Assembly (NCBI GenBank): GCA_035651755.1
Contig: DASRFA010000050.1
Location: forward strand, 229,376-293,375
DNA from: DASRFA01 sp035651755
GTDB taxonomy: Bacteria > Desulfobacterota > Binatia > UBA12015
Direction: 5' to 3'
DNA length: 64,000 nucleotides
Shown here: one piece after another, positions 22,966 to 32,429 of the stretch
How positions within the stretch are numbered: position 1 is the first letter of the stretch
How the letters are laid out: the number at the start of each line of letters is the position of its first letter
Made by a program: the position numbers and the translations under genes
The notes under the pieces: model-generated
Told to the model about the DNA's origin: nothing
What the model saw: the letters and a program-made list of their open reading frames with translations, nothing else
Databases searched by the model: none

Positions 22966-25344
22966 GTGAGACGGGAAGTACGGCTCCTTTTGCTTGTCGC
23001 GCCGATCGGCGTTTTCCTCGGCTCCGTCGGCGTTCCGGCACGGGCGCGCGCGCAGGTCTCGCAGCCGGGATGCTGCCAGGAGCCGACCGGCTTCTGCTAC
23101 GACGCCCCGTTCGAGGGCGAGTGCGTTCCTCCTGCGGTCAACACGTTCGTTCCGGGCGGGACGTGCGACCACGCGACCGGGCAGTGCAGCGCGCCGGCCG
23201 TCTGCGGCAACGGCACCGTCGAGAACGGCGAGCAATGCGACGACGGGAACACCGTCGGCGGCGACGGATGCTCGGCGGTGTGCGGCATCGAAGGCGCGAG
23301 CATCCCGCAATCCGAGGTGCGCGCCGAGGCGGCCGCGGAGTTCGGCGGTCGGTCGGCGACCGTATCGTGTCTGGCCGGCACGCTCGACTCGAACCCGGCC
23401 GACCCCGGCTGCTTCGACGGCGTCCCGGGAGGCGCGGAGGGAGAGGCGTTCGTCCTCATGAGCCCCGCCGGGACGAGCCCGGTCCGCGGCGGGGACGCGC
23501 GGGCTCGCGCGCTCTTCCCCGGGACGCTCGGCAGCGTCGGCCGCGCCGACATGCCGTCGTTCCAGGGAACGGTGCTGCCCGCGTCGCGCGGGATCGCAGA
23601 GGCGCGGCGGGTCGTGCGCTATTTTCTGACGTACACCGGCGCCGGAGCTCCTCCGGCGAGCGTCCCGATGGATCTCATCGTGCACTTCGACGGCGTGCTC
23701 AGCACGCTCGTCGTTCCGGAGCCGGTCCTCTGCATCCGCGGGCCGTGCGACGGCGCGACGCGGCCGGGTCGAGCCGACATGCTCGGCCGGGTCGCGGCGC
23801 GCGTCGATCTCTTCACGTCGAGCGGCCAGACGGCGCTCTTCGCGGCCGGCGCGGACATGGGTCCGTTCCCGAGCAGCGACATCGTGCCGCCGTTCGGCGC
23901 GTTCGGGCCGTGGGCCGGCTCGTTCGACGTCCGGCCGAGCTCGCGACCGGCCGAGCCGAGCGTCGCGGACGTCTCGTACACGCAGATCTTCCCGGCGCTC
24001 TACCAGGCGCCTTTGCGCGAGGTGTTCGCGCTCGAGCTCGCGCTCGAGACCGAGGCCTTCACGAGCTTCCAGTCCGGCCGCTACCTGCACTCGGGCGCGC
24101 TCGCGGACTTCTTCCACACCGCGGCCGCCGACCTGACGACCTCCGCGCCCGACGTCGTCGTCCAGCGCCTCGCGTCCGACGGCTCGCCTCTGGCCGCGGA
24201 CGACCCGGACGGCGACGGCCTCGGCATCGGCGCGGACGACTGCCTCGACGTCGCGAACGCAGACCAGGCGGATGCGGACGGCGACGGCGTCGGCGACGCG
24301 TGCGACAACTGCCCCGCGACCGCGCACGCCGGCCAGGCCGACAGCGACGGCGACGGCCTCGGCGACGCCTGCGACGACTGCCCGTTCGCCGCCAACCCCG
24401 ATCAGCGGGACAGCGACGGCGACGGCGTCGGCGACGCGTGCGAGTCGCTGTCGGACTTCCAGTGCTCGCGGACGTCGTCGACGCGGGGCGATCTCTGCAG
24501 CGCCGCGTCGCCGGCGAATGCGGGCGCTCCGTGCGCGCGCGAGGAGGACTGCGGCGGCGTCGACGACGAGACCGCCTTCTGCCTCCCGCCGAAGTTCCCG
24601 AAGGGGCTCCGCGTGCGGCTCGCCGACGAGCTCGGATCCGCGCTCTTCGACGTCCAGAAGCCGGCGGCGCTCTGCGACCCGGCGGGCGTAGACGGTGCCG
24701 GCGTCGACGATCCCACCACGCACCTGCGCGCGTACCAGGTGAAGCCGACCGCCAAAGTGTGCGCGACCGAATCGCTCGCAAATGCCGGCCGCGCGTGTCG
24801 CCGCGAGGAGGACTGCGGCGGCGCGAGCCGGACGACGGCGCTCTGCCGGCGGACGTCGCGACCGGCGCCCACCACCGTCCAGGTCGAGAGCCCGCTCGGC
24901 GGTTCTCTCCGGCTCGACGTCGCGAAGCCCGACCGCCTGCTCGTGCCGACGGCCGCGAGCCGGACGGCGCCGGTCGCGCCTCCGGATCCGGCGAGCCATG
25001 ACGTCGATCGGTTCAAGTGCTGGACCGTCAAGCTCGCGAAGGGATCGCCGCGCTTCGCGCCGATCCGGGTTTCGGTCGTGAATCCGTTCCGGCAGGAGAC
25101 GAAGGCCTACGACGTTCTCGGGCCGACGCGCCTGTGCAATCCCGTCGCGGACGACGCGGGCGCGGTCGCGAACCCGGGCGCGCACCTCCTCTGCTTCCGG
25201 CTCGCCGCGCCGCGCGCGGCGGTGCGCGAGCGCTTCGCACGCCTGGCGGGGATCTCCGTCGCGAACGAGCTCGGTCGCGATCGCGTGGACGAGACCGCGC
25301 TCGGCGACCTGTGCGTCGCGTCCACGACGAGCGCAGCTCCGTAG
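22966..25344 (+). CDS. Secreted Cys-rich protein: DUF4215, TSP type-3 and tandem C-terminal repeats
   Basis: A 792-residue exported protein. GTG 22966 follows GGAGG by eight bases and starts a signal peptide (VRREVRLLLLVAPIGVFL) ending near ARAQ. A DUF4215-type repeat, CGNGTVENGEQCDDGNTVGG, is at about 80-100. A beta-rich central part follows, then about three thrombospondin type-3 repeats (DSDGDGVGDACD-like, Ca2+-binding; DNA 24190-24450). The C-terminal ~300 residues are imperfect repeats with motifs like DVQKPAALCDP, DVAKPDRLLVP and VLGPTRLCNP. Such architecture is typical of myxobacterial and related outer-surface proteins. The function is unknown; Ca2+-stabilised adhesion or scaffolding is plausible. 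Confidence 0.8.
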   Translation: MRREVRLLLLVAPIGVFLGSVGVPARARAQVSQPGCCQEPTGFCYDAPFEGECVPPAVNTFVPGGTCDHATGQCSAPAVCGNGTVENGEQCDDGNTVGGDGCSAVCGIEGASIPQSEVRAEAAAEFGGRSATVSCLAGTLDSNPADPGCFDGVPGGAEGEAFVLMSPAGTSPVRGGDARARALFPGTLGSVGRADMPSFQGTVLPASRGIAEARRVVRYFLTYTGAGAPPASVPMDLIVHFDGVLSTLVVPEPVLCIRGPCDGATRPGRADMLGRVAARVDLFTSSGQTALFAAGADMGPFPSSDIVPPFGAFGPWAGSFDVRPSSRPAEPSVADVSYTQIFPALYQAPLREVFALELALETEAFTSFQSGRYLHSGALADFFHTAAADLTTSAPDVVVQRLASDGSPLAADDPDGDGLGIGADDCLDVANADQADADGDGVGDACDNCPATAHAGQADSDGDGLGDACDDCPFAANPDQRDSDGDGVGDACESLSDFQCSRTSSTRGDLCSAASPANAGAPCAREEDCGGVDDETAFCLPPKFPKGLRVRLADELGSALFDVQKPAALCDPAGVDGAGVDDPTTHLRAYQVKPTAKVCATESLANAGRACRREEDCGGASRTTALCRRTSRPAPTTVQVESPLGGSLRLDVAKPDRLLVPTAASRTAPVAPPDPASHDVDRFKCWTVKLAKGSPRFAPIRVSVVNPFRQETKAYDVLGPTRLCNPVADDAGAVANPGAHLLCFRLAAPRAAVRERFARLAGISVANELGRDRVDETALGDLCVASTTSAAP

Positions 25345-25394
25345 GGGGCGAACGCCGGCTCGCCGAGGCGCGTCGTCCGGGGCCGAGCCCGGGG

Positions 25395-27788
25395 TCAGAG
25401 GCCTGCCGGGCGGTCGCCGATGATGCCGGACGCCTCGAGGCGGTCGAGCTCGTCTTCCCCGATGCCGAGGATCTCGCGCAGCACGTCGCGGCCGTGCTGG
25501 CCGAGGGTCGGTGCGGGGCTCGCGTACCAGCCCGACGAGCGGCCGGAGAAGCGCATCGGCAAGCCGGGGAGCTCGTGCGTGCCGGTGACCGGGTGGGTCA
25601 CGGGCTCGAAGAAGCGGCGCGCGCGGAGCTGCGGGTTCCGGTCGACCGCGCGCGCCGGCACGACGGGAGCCGCGGGGACTCCGCGCCGCACGAGCTCGTC
25701 GACCACCTCGCCGAGGTCGCGCTCGGCGCACCAGGCGGCGATGCCGCGATCGAGGGCGTCGTGGCGCGCGCGCCGGCCCGCGCGCGTCGCGAGCTCCGGG
25801 TCCGCCGTCCACGCGGGTCGCGCCATCGCGTCGCAGAGCGCGCTCCAGTGCTCGTCGGTCGCGACCGCGAGCGCCAGCCACTGCTCCTCGCCGCGGCAGG
25901 CATAGAGGTTCTGCGGGGCGGCGAGCGGGCTGCGATTGCCGTCGCGCTGGAGCAGCGTGCCCGACGCCTGCCATTCGAGCACCTGCTCCGCGGCGGCGTT
26001 CAGAGCGGCCTCGACCATCGTCGCCTCGACGAGCTGTCCCTCGCCCGTTCGGCGCCGGTGCTCGAGCGCGACGAGCAGCGCGAGCACGGCGTGCATGCCG
26101 GCCAGCGGATCGCACGGGCCGCGCGGGATGACGGGCGGCCCGTCGCGGAAGCCCGTCAGCCACGCCATGCCGGAGATCTGCTCCATCGTCTGCGCGAAGC
26201 CGACCCGATCGCGCCACGGGCCGTCGAGCCCGAAGGCGGGCATCCGGACGAGGACGAGGCGCGGGTTCTCGCGCGCGAGGTCCTCCCAGCGGAGGCCGAG
26301 GTTGTCGAGCACGCGCGGCGAGAAGTTCTCGACCGCGACGTCCGAGCGTGCGATCAGCGCGCGCGCGAGCCCGACGCCCTCCGGCCGCGACAGGTCGAGC
26401 GTCACGCCACGCTTCCCGGCATTCATGCCGTGGAACATCGGCGACCACTCCCACCACGAGTCCGCCGTCGGCTGCGCCGACGACGCGAAGCGGATGCCGT
26501 CGGGGCGCTGGATCGACTCGACCTTGATGACGTCGGCACCGAGCGTCGCCAGGTAGTGCGTGACGAAGGGACCCGCCCAGAACATCGTGAAGTCGACCAC
26601 GCGGAGGCCGGCGAAGGGCAGGGCGGAAGGGGCATCGGCGCGGACCGGCCGCGCGTCGTCGCGGCGCTCGCCCAGGACCTGGGCCGTGTGCTGCCCGAGA
26701 GCCGGAGCGGGCGCGGGATCGCGCAGGCGTCCGCGCGTCAAGCGATACGGCGGTCGCGGCTGAACGAAGCTCGTCCCCGGCAGCGCGACGTACGCGCCGC
26801 GCTCGACGAAGTGGTCGAAGCGGGCGACCGTCTCGCCGTTCCCGATGGGTGCGACCGGGATGCGGAGCAGGCTCGCCTGCTCGATCGTCTCCGCGATCGT
26901 GTGCCGGCGCGTCCATGCGTGGATGAACGGGTAGATCTCGGCGCGGCGCTGGTTCCGCGTCCAGAAGTAGGCGAGCTCGGCGTCGTCGACGAGCTCGGGT
27001 CGCTCGATCAGCACGAGGAAGTCGCGCCACTGCTGGTTCGTGATCGTGCAGAAGCCGACCCAGCCGTCGGCCGCGGGCTCGATCGAGGGGATCTCGACGG
27101 TGCGCGGCAGCGACTGCGAGCGTCCGGTGAAGCTGTCGCCGACGGTCGCGAACGGTGCCATCGAGAGGTGGACGACCTCGAGCAGCGAGACGTCGACGTG
27201 CTGGCCGCGGCCGGTCAGGCGCGCGTGCGCGACCGCGCTGAGCGCGCCGATTGCCGCGTAGCCGCCGCCGAGCCATTCGCCGAGCCGGCCGCCGGCCGCG
27301 AGCGGCGGCCGGTCGACGGTGCCGCGCATCGCGATCGAGCCGCCCCACGCCTGGAGCGTGAAGTCCGTCGCCGCGCGATCGCGCCACGGCCCCTCTCGGC
27401 CGAAGAACGACACCGAAACGAGCGAGCCGCGCGCGTTCCCGTCCGCCAGGCTCGCGAAGTCGAGCCCCGCCTCGGGAGCGAGCGACTCCACGACGACGTC
27501 CGCGGTCGCTGCGAGCTCCCGCACCTGCGCGCGTCCGGCGGGCGTGCGCCAGTCGATCGCGACGCTTCGCTTCGAGGCGTTCAAGAAGCGGAAGAGCGCG
27601 CCGTCGTCGCCCGGCTGCAGCGCGGCGTCGGGCGTCGCCGCCGACCACCGGCGGAGCGGATCGCCGCCGTCGGGGTGCTCGATCTTGACGACGTCGGCGC
27701 CCGCGTCGGCGAGCAGCTTGGTCGCGTACGGGCCGGCGATGTCGCTCGCGAGCTCGACGACGCGCAGGCCCGCGAGGGGCGCGGTCAC
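25395..27788 (-). CDS. Two-domain CaiB/BaiF CoA-transferase
   Basis: A 797-residue protein with two tandem family III CoA-transferase domains. The first begins LAGLRVVELASDIAGPYATK with GADVVKIEHPDGGDPLR; the second starts near residue 405 with FAGLRVVDFTMFWAGPFVTH and GADVIKVESIQRPDG. Single-domain members (about 400 residues) move CoA between carboxylic acids and normally form interlocked homodimers; here both halves are in one chain, as in some bile-acid and steroid-type or DMSP-lyase-like relatives. The start is GTG 27788, overlapping the amidohydrolase stop by four bases, so the two are translationally coupled. Confidence 0.87.
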   Translation of the reverse strand: MTAPLAGLRVVELASDIAGPYATKLLADAGADVVKIEHPDGGDPLRRWSAATPDAALQPGDDGALFRFLNASKRSVAIDWRTPAGRAQVRELAATADVVVESLAPEAGLDFASLADGNARGSLVSVSFFGREGPWRDRAATDFTLQAWGGSIAMRGTVDRPPLAAGGRLGEWLGGGYAAIGALSAVAHARLTGRGQHVDVSLLEVVHLSMAPFATVGDSFTGRSQSLPRTVEIPSIEPAADGWVGFCTITNQQWRDFLVLIERPELVDDAELAYFWTRNQRRAEIYPFIHAWTRRHTIAETIEQASLLRIPVAPIGNGETVARFDHFVERGAYVALPGTSFVQPRPPYRLTRGRLRDPAPAPALGQHTAQVLGERRDDARPVRADAPSALPFAGLRVVDFTMFWAGPFVTHYLATLGADVIKVESIQRPDGIRFASSAQPTADSWWEWSPMFHGMNAGKRGVTLDLSRPEGVGLARALIARSDVAVENFSPRVLDNLGLRWEDLARENPRLVLVRMPAFGLDGPWRDRVGFAQTMEQISGMAWLTGFRDGPPVIPRGPCDPLAGMHAVLALLVALEHRRRTGEGQLVEATMVEAALNAAAEQVLEWQASGTLLQRDGNRSPLAAPQNLYACRGEEQWLALAVATDEHWSALCDAMARPAWTADPELATRAGRRARHDALDRGIAAWCAERDLGEVVDELVRRGVPAAPVVPARAVDRNPQLRARRFFEPVTHPVTGTHELPGLPMRFSGRSSGWYASPAPTLGQHGRDVLREILGIGEDELDRLEASGIIGDRPAGL

Positions 27789-28963
27789 GGCAGGCGATCG
27801 GGGACCTGGTCGAGGCCGTAGAGCCGCTTGCAGTTGCCGTGCAGCATCTTCTTGACCTCGTCCTGCGGCACGCCGCGGAACAGGCGCTCGATCGTGATGC
27901 GGTGGTTCGGCCAGTCGCTGCCGGTGTGCGGGTAGTCCGTCGACCAGAGCAGGTGGTCGACGTTCATGTGGTGGCGGAGCTCGATGCCGATCGTGTCGAC
28001 CATGAAGGTCGCGGCGAAGCTCCTGTGGAAGACGCGGCTCGGCGTCTCCTTCATCCACTCGTGCGCGCCCGAGAACCAGCGGTAGCGGAGGAACATGTCG
28101 TCGAGCTGCTCGAGGACGGTCGGGATCCAGCCGATGTTCGCCTCGACGAGGACGAAGAGGACGCCCGGGAAGCGCTGCGGTACGCCGGAGAACACGAGCT
28201 GCGCCGCGACCGGGATGGTCTGCGAGCCGGCCTTCGACGCGCCGGCGCCGGCCATGAAGCTGACCGACGACATGTCGCTCTTGCCCGGCGCGAGGCCGAG
28301 CTCGTTGAAGCTTCCGATGTGGACGCCGAGCGGGACGCGCGCCTCCTGCGCGAGGCCCCAGAACGGATCGTTCGACGGCCCCGGATCGTCGTAGGTGCCG
28401 TTCGGGTAGGCGGCGATGACGGCGCCCTTGAGGCCGTGGTCGAGGCCCCAGCGCAGCTCGGCGACGGCGTCGGCGACGCCGGTCGTCGGGATGATCGCCT
28501 GGCCGATGAGACGGCCCTCGCCGGCGGCGCAGAACTCCGCGAGCCACTCGTTGTAGGCGCGGACGCAGGCGGTCTGGAGCTCGCGGTCGTCGGCATACGT
28601 CCGGGCGCCGGCGAGCGTCACGCTCGGGTAGAGGACCTGGGCCCAGATGCCGTCGGCGTCGAGGTCGGCGAGGCGCGCGCGCGGCTCGAAGCTCCCGGGG
28701 CGGATCTCCTCGTAGCGATACCCCTGCGGCTTGAACTGGAGGTACGAGAGGCCGGCGGTCGCCGTGAGGCCGAGGGGGCGGAGGCGCTTGCCGTCGTCGA
28801 AGGACCAGACGTCGCCGTCTTCGGTGCGCAGCACCTTGGGAGCGCGGTCGCGGAGCCGGCTCTGGACGCGCGACTGCCAGAGGTCGGGCGGCTCGTTCAC
28901 GTGCGCGTCGGCATCGAGGATCGGGTAGTCGATGCTCGCGACCTGCTGGAACGCCTCCGACAT
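27785..28963 (-). CDS. Amidohydrolase family protein (TIM-barrel, Amidohydro_2)
   Basis: A 392-residue metal-dependent hydrolase or decarboxylase of the Amidohydro_2 group. PILDADAHVNEPPDLW near the N-terminus and LLWSTDYPHTGSDWP near the C-terminus are the expected metal-site segments; the first has DADAH rather than the usual DxHxH, so one ligand may differ. HRSFAATFMVDTIGIELR precedes the final motif. ATG 28963 is preferred over the longer start at 29026 because AAAGG lies a few bases upstream and homology begins just after. It is coupled to the CoA-transferase by a GTGA overlap. Confidence 0.83.
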   Translation of the reverse strand: MSEAFQQVASIDYPILDADAHVNEPPDLWQSRVQSRLRDRAPKVLRTEDGDVWSFDDGKRLRPLGLTATAGLSYLQFKPQGYRYEEIRPGSFEPRARLADLDADGIWAQVLYPSVTLAGARTYADDRELQTACVRAYNEWLAEFCAAGEGRLIGQAIIPTTGVADAVAELRWGLDHGLKGAVIAAYPNGTYDDPGPSNDPFWGLAQEARVPLGVHIGSFNELGLAPGKSDMSSVSFMAGAGASKAGSQTIPVAAQLVFSGVPQRFPGVLFVLVEANIGWIPTVLEQLDDMFLRYRWFSGAHEWMKETPSRVFHRSFAATFMVDTIGIELRHHMNVDHLLWSTDYPHTGSDWPNHRITIERLFRGVPQDEVKKMLHGNCKRLYGLDQVPDRLP

Positions 28964-29119
28964 CGTGCGCACCTTTCCGGCGATCGCCGCAGCGGCGCCG
29001 CCTGCCCCTGCGCTCGCGCGTCGCATCGCGCGCGCACGGCACTCTTTTCGACTACGCCCGGCGGCGCGATCCGGTCAACCGCGAGCCGGGCGCCTTTCCG
29101 CGGCCGTCGCGATTGTCGG

Positions 29120-29554
29120 CTACGCCGGCGCGAACATCGGCGCCGGCACCGCGCGCTCGATTCCCGTGAACCGAAGCGGGCGGAACACGACGCGCATCGC
29201 CATATCGGCCGCGAGCGCGTCGTGCGGGCAGTCGACGAGCAAGGTGACGAGGCGGACGGCGGGGTCCTCGTCGATCGCGACCAGGCCCGTCGCGTACGGC
29301 GTCTTGTCGGCGAGCTGCGGGATGAACGCCCGGTGCACGACGGACCACGAGAAGAGTCGCCCGCGGCCGCTCACCGGCGTCCACGTGAGCCGCGTCCCGC
29401 CGCAGTGCCGGCACGTGCCGTCGGGGTACCAGACGTAGCGACCGCAGAGGTCGCAGCGCGTGACCGCGAGGACGCCGCGCGCGGCCGCCTCCCAGAACGG
29501 CCGCGTCGGCTCCCACGTCGTGTCGGGCAGCGGAAAGTCGTCGCGGAACTTCAT
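29120..29554 (-). CDS. DUF35 zinc-ribbon/OB-fold protein
   Basis: A 144-residue protein with four Cys of a rubredoxin-like zinc ribbon (C34, C37, C48, C51) followed by an OB-fold beginning TWTPVSGRGRLFSWSVVH. This is the DUF35/ChsH2-like family, which usually partners an SCP2-type thiolase or a hydratase and binds acyl-CoA. No thiolase lies beside it; the only one in the window is at 48925-50139. It is upstream of the amidohydrolase and CoA-transferase genes on the same strand (156-base gap) and may belong to their pathway. Confidence 0.88.
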   Translation of the reverse strand: MKFRDDFPLPDTTWEPTRPFWEAAARGVLAVTRCDLCGRYVWYPDGTCRHCGGTRLTWTPVSGRGRLFSWSVVHRAFIPQLADKTPYATGLVAIDEDPAVRLVTLLVDCPHDALAADMAMRVVFRPLRFTGIERAVPAPMFAPA

Positions 29555-29633
29555 GCTCGTTCCGCGACGACTATGCCCGCTCGCGCCCGGACGTCAACGG
29601 AGCATCGTGCGCCGAAGCCTCGCGAGCCGCGCG

Positions 29634-30896
29634 CTACTCGTGCCGGATCACCTCGACCGGAGGCAGCCGCGCCGCCTGCCGCGCGGGGTAGATCGTTGCG
29701 AGCAGGCAGATGAGGAAAGACGCTGCCGCCACCAGCGCGAAGTTCTCGGGGTGGATCCGAACCGGAACGGTCGAGACGTAGAAGACGTCCTTCGGCAGGT
29801 CGATGAAGTGGTAGTGCGCGAGGAGCAGCGACCCGCCGAGCCCTCCCAGGATGCCGAGCGCCGTCCCGAGGACGCCGATGACGGCGCCCTGCACGATGAA
29901 GATGGTCGCGATCGCCCCCTGGCTCGCGCCCATCGACTTCAGGATCGCGATGTCCTTCCGTTTCTCCATGACCACCATGATGAGCGTCGCGGCGATGTTG
30001 AAGCCGGCGACGAGGATGATCAGCATCAGCACGATGAACTGGACGAAGTTCTGGAGGCGGAACGCCACGAACACGTTCCGGTTCACCTGCATCCAGTCGC
30101 GCGCGTAGTACGGATACCCGACGCGCACCTCGAGCTCCCGCGCGACGTCGCCCGCGGTCTCCGACGAAGCGACGGCGACCTCGATCCCGGTGATCTTCGA
30201 GCCCATCTCGAGGAAGCGCTGGGCGTCGGGGAGCGCGAGGAAGACGATCGTCGAGTCGTACTCGAACATCCCCGAGTCGAAGACGGCGCCGACGGCGAAG
30301 CGCTTCACGCGCGGCACGAAGCCGAGCGCGGTCGGCGAGCCGAGCGGCGACACGAGGTTGATCCAGTCGCCGACCTTGACGCCGAGGAGCTTCGCGAGCT
30401 CGAAGCCGATGATCGCCTGCGGCGCCTCGACCGTCGTCTCCTCCCCGTCGACGAGCGTCCGGACGGACATCGGCTGGCCGAGGCCGGCGGCCGAGCCGTC
30501 GCGCACGTGTGCGCTCACGTCGATGACGTCGTCGATGTGCGAGGGATCGACGCCGCGCACGATGGCGCCGCCGACGGATCCCGGCGTCGTCGCCATCGCC
30601 TGGCTGTAGACGAAGGGCGCCGCCGCGACGACGCCCGGGGTCTCGCGGACCTTGGCGAGGAGGTCCGGCTCCGGCTCGAAGAGCCCGCCGTGGCTCAGCA
30701 GCACGATGTGCGGGCTGAAGCCGAGGATGCGCTCGCGCAGGTCCTCCTCGAACCCGGCCATGACCGCCATGACGATGCACAGGGTCATGACCCCGATCGC
30801 CACGCCGATCCCGGCGATGAGCGCGATCAGCGACACGAAGAGCTCCCGCCGCCGCGAGCGCAGGTAGCGGGCCCCGATCATCAGTTGCCAGCGCAT
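29634..30896 (-). CDS. lolC: LolC/LolE-type lipoprotein-releasing ABC permease
   Basis: A 420-residue inner-membrane permease. ARYLRSRRRELFVSLIALIAGIGVAIGV forms the first helix after the RR motif typical of LolC/E; a large periplasmic domain (about 45-270) follows, then three helices with the FtsX signature around MVVMEKRKDIAILKSMGAS. It ends LPPVEVIRHE, a common LolC tail. Length fits the family (about 410-420). It would extract lipoproteins with the ATPase LolD, but no LolD is adjacent: the neighbours are DUF35 and a DUF6056-like gene. Confidence 0.87.
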   Translation of the reverse strand: MRWQLMIGARYLRSRRRELFVSLIALIAGIGVAIGVMTLCIVMAVMAGFEEDLRERILGFSPHIVLLSHGGLFEPEPDLLAKVRETPGVVAAAPFVYSQAMATTPGSVGGAIVRGVDPSHIDDVIDVSAHVRDGSAAGLGQPMSVRTLVDGEETTVEAPQAIIGFELAKLLGVKVGDWINLVSPLGSPTALGFVPRVKRFAVGAVFDSGMFEYDSTIVFLALPDAQRFLEMGSKITGIEVAVASSETAGDVARELEVRVGYPYYARDWMQVNRNVFVAFRLQNFVQFIVLMLIILVAGFNIAATLIMVVMEKRKDIAILKSMGASQGAIATIFIVQGAVIGVLGTALGILGGLGGSLLLAHYHFIDLPKDVFYVSTVPVRIHPENFALVAAASFLICLLATIYPARQAARLPPVEVIRHE

Positions 30897-30965
30897 TGCC
30901 TCCGTCCGCCTCCTCCGACGCGCTCGCGTCGCACCCGGATCGCGCCGCGCCCGACCCGTCCGCCG

Positions 30966-32420
30966 TCACGGCTCCCGCAACACTGGCACCGCGAGCCCCG
31001 TCGCGCCACGCAGGCAGGTGTTCTCGTACGCACGGGGATTCGCGGCGCTGATCTCCGCCGACCGCAGTAGACCGCTTTCCGGCAACGGAGCGAGGACGAT
31101 GGGGCCGACCCGCTCGGACCGCCGCTCGCGCAGGAACGCCATCCGGCCGTCGTACGCGGCCGCATAGGTGCGAGCGAGGGCGATGTCGCGCACGAGCCCG
31201 GCGCGCTCGCGCGCGAAGGTCCACGCGAGCGCAAGGACCAGCGCGACGGTCGCGAGCGCGACCACGTCGCTCCGCCGCGGGAGGACCCGCGCCAGCTGAA
31301 GGCCCGAGAACGCCGCGACCACGACGACGGCGCCTGCGAGCGCGATCTGCGCGCGCGTCGGCGGCGGACCGTGGAGGGCATAGTAGCCGGGAAACGAGCT
31401 CACGAGACCGATCGCGGACAGCACCGCAGCCGCTCCGGAGAGCCGGACCGCCAGGCGGCGACCGCCGACACGGTCCTCCGCGGGGATCAGGACCAGCCCG
31501 GCGACGAGCCACACGAGCGCCGCCGACACGAGCGCCATCGGGTGAGCTGCGACGATGTCTCCCACGATCGACGGAGCGCCCGCGATCGTGTCGCGCAGCG
31601 CATCGGGAATCGTCGCCGGTCGCAAGTACGCGAGGCGGTGGCGGTCGCCGGGGGCGGACACGCAGACGACGAAGCTCGCGAGGCCTGCGACGAATGCGGC
31701 GGTCGCGGCCGTCGCCTCGGCTCGGCGTCGTCGATCCGCGGCTCCGGAAAGCGGCGCATGCGAGAGAGCGACCCACATCCACGCGACGCCGATCCCACCC
31801 GCCGCGAGGAACGACAGCGCCACGCACTGGTGGCCCGCCGTGGCGAGCGCCGCCAGCAGGATGGCGGCCGCCACCCATCCGCGTCCTCGATACGCCTGCC
31901 GGACGCACGCGAACGCCAATGCGCCGAAGCACATGGGCCAGACGTTCTCGATCGACGCGTACGCGAAGAACCACGAGTCGCCGCGATGCGGGCTCACGAG
32001 GAAGAGGAACGCGATGCTCGTGAGCGCGAGCGCGATCGTGGTTGGCGGGTCGATCCGCTCGCGGAAGAGTGCCTTCAGGACGACGGCCGCGGTCGCGGTG
32101 GTGAATCCCAGAAGACAGAGCGAGTACGCGCGGAGGGAGCCGCTGGCCGGAAGGACGGACATGGCGGCGGTGACGAAGAAGTTCGAGGCCCACCGCCCCG
32201 ACCACGACTCGAACAGCAGGCGCTGCGCGGCGAGGAACCCGCGTTGCTCGACGGACGAGAACACGCAGAGGTCGTCCGGAGTGAAGCGGGCGCGCTTGGC
32301 GAGCTGCGCGTAGAGGATGATGACCCCGACGCTGAGGGCCAGGCACGCGACGATCGCCGCGCCGCGGGCGATGCGCTCGAAAGAGCTTCGCGGCCGTGTG
32401 ATCGCCCCCGGTACGGCCAT
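30966..32420 (-). CDS. DUF6056-like multi-pass membrane protein
   Basis: A 484-residue protein with about 12 hydrophobic segments. After the first helix comes a loop with FTPDDLCVFSSVEQRGF and SWSGRWASNFF, features of the DUF6056/GtrC-like group of GT-C-fold membrane proteins, whose activity is not established. A soluble C-terminal tail (about 415-484) contains TYAAAYDGRMAFLRERR and ends near PVLREP. It lies between the adenosine-deaminase-like gene (9 bases upstream) and the LolC-type gene on the same strand. A role in glycan or cell-surface modification is only a guess. Confidence 0.75.
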   Translation of the reverse strand: MAVPGAITRPRSSFERIARGAAIVACLALSVGVIILYAQLAKRARFTPDDLCVFSSVEQRGFLAAQRLLFESWSGRWASNFFVTAAMSVLPASGSLRAYSLCLLGFTTATAAVVLKALFRERIDPPTTIALALTSIAFLFLVSPHRGDSWFFAYASIENVWPMCFGALAFACVRQAYRGRGWVAAAILLAALATAGHQCVALSFLAAGGIGVAWMWVALSHAPLSGAADRRRRAEATAATAAFVAGLASFVVCVSAPGDRHRLAYLRPATIPDALRDTIAGAPSIVGDIVAAHPMALVSAALVWLVAGLVLIPAEDRVGGRRLAVRLSGAAAVLSAIGLVSSFPGYYALHGPPPTRAQIALAGAVVVVAAFSGLQLARVLPRRSDVVALATVALVLALAWTFARERAGLVRDIALARTYAAAYDGRMAFLRERRSERVGPIVLAPLPESGLLRSAEISAANPRAYENTCLRGATGLAVPVLREP

Positions 32421-32429
32421 CGCCCGGTT

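Noticed and set aside
24190..24450. Short DNA tandem repeats as a CRISPR-like or minisatellite array
   Set aside because: The repeats encode thrombospondin type-3 Asp-rich units in frame, with no spacers; they are protein repeats.
22768..27648. Upstream extension of the AAA regulator to a 2762-codon frame
   Set aside because: The first ~1600 codons are antisense to the secreted repeat protein or out of frame with the CoA-transferase; AAA homology starts at MDGSTFVGRD (22767).
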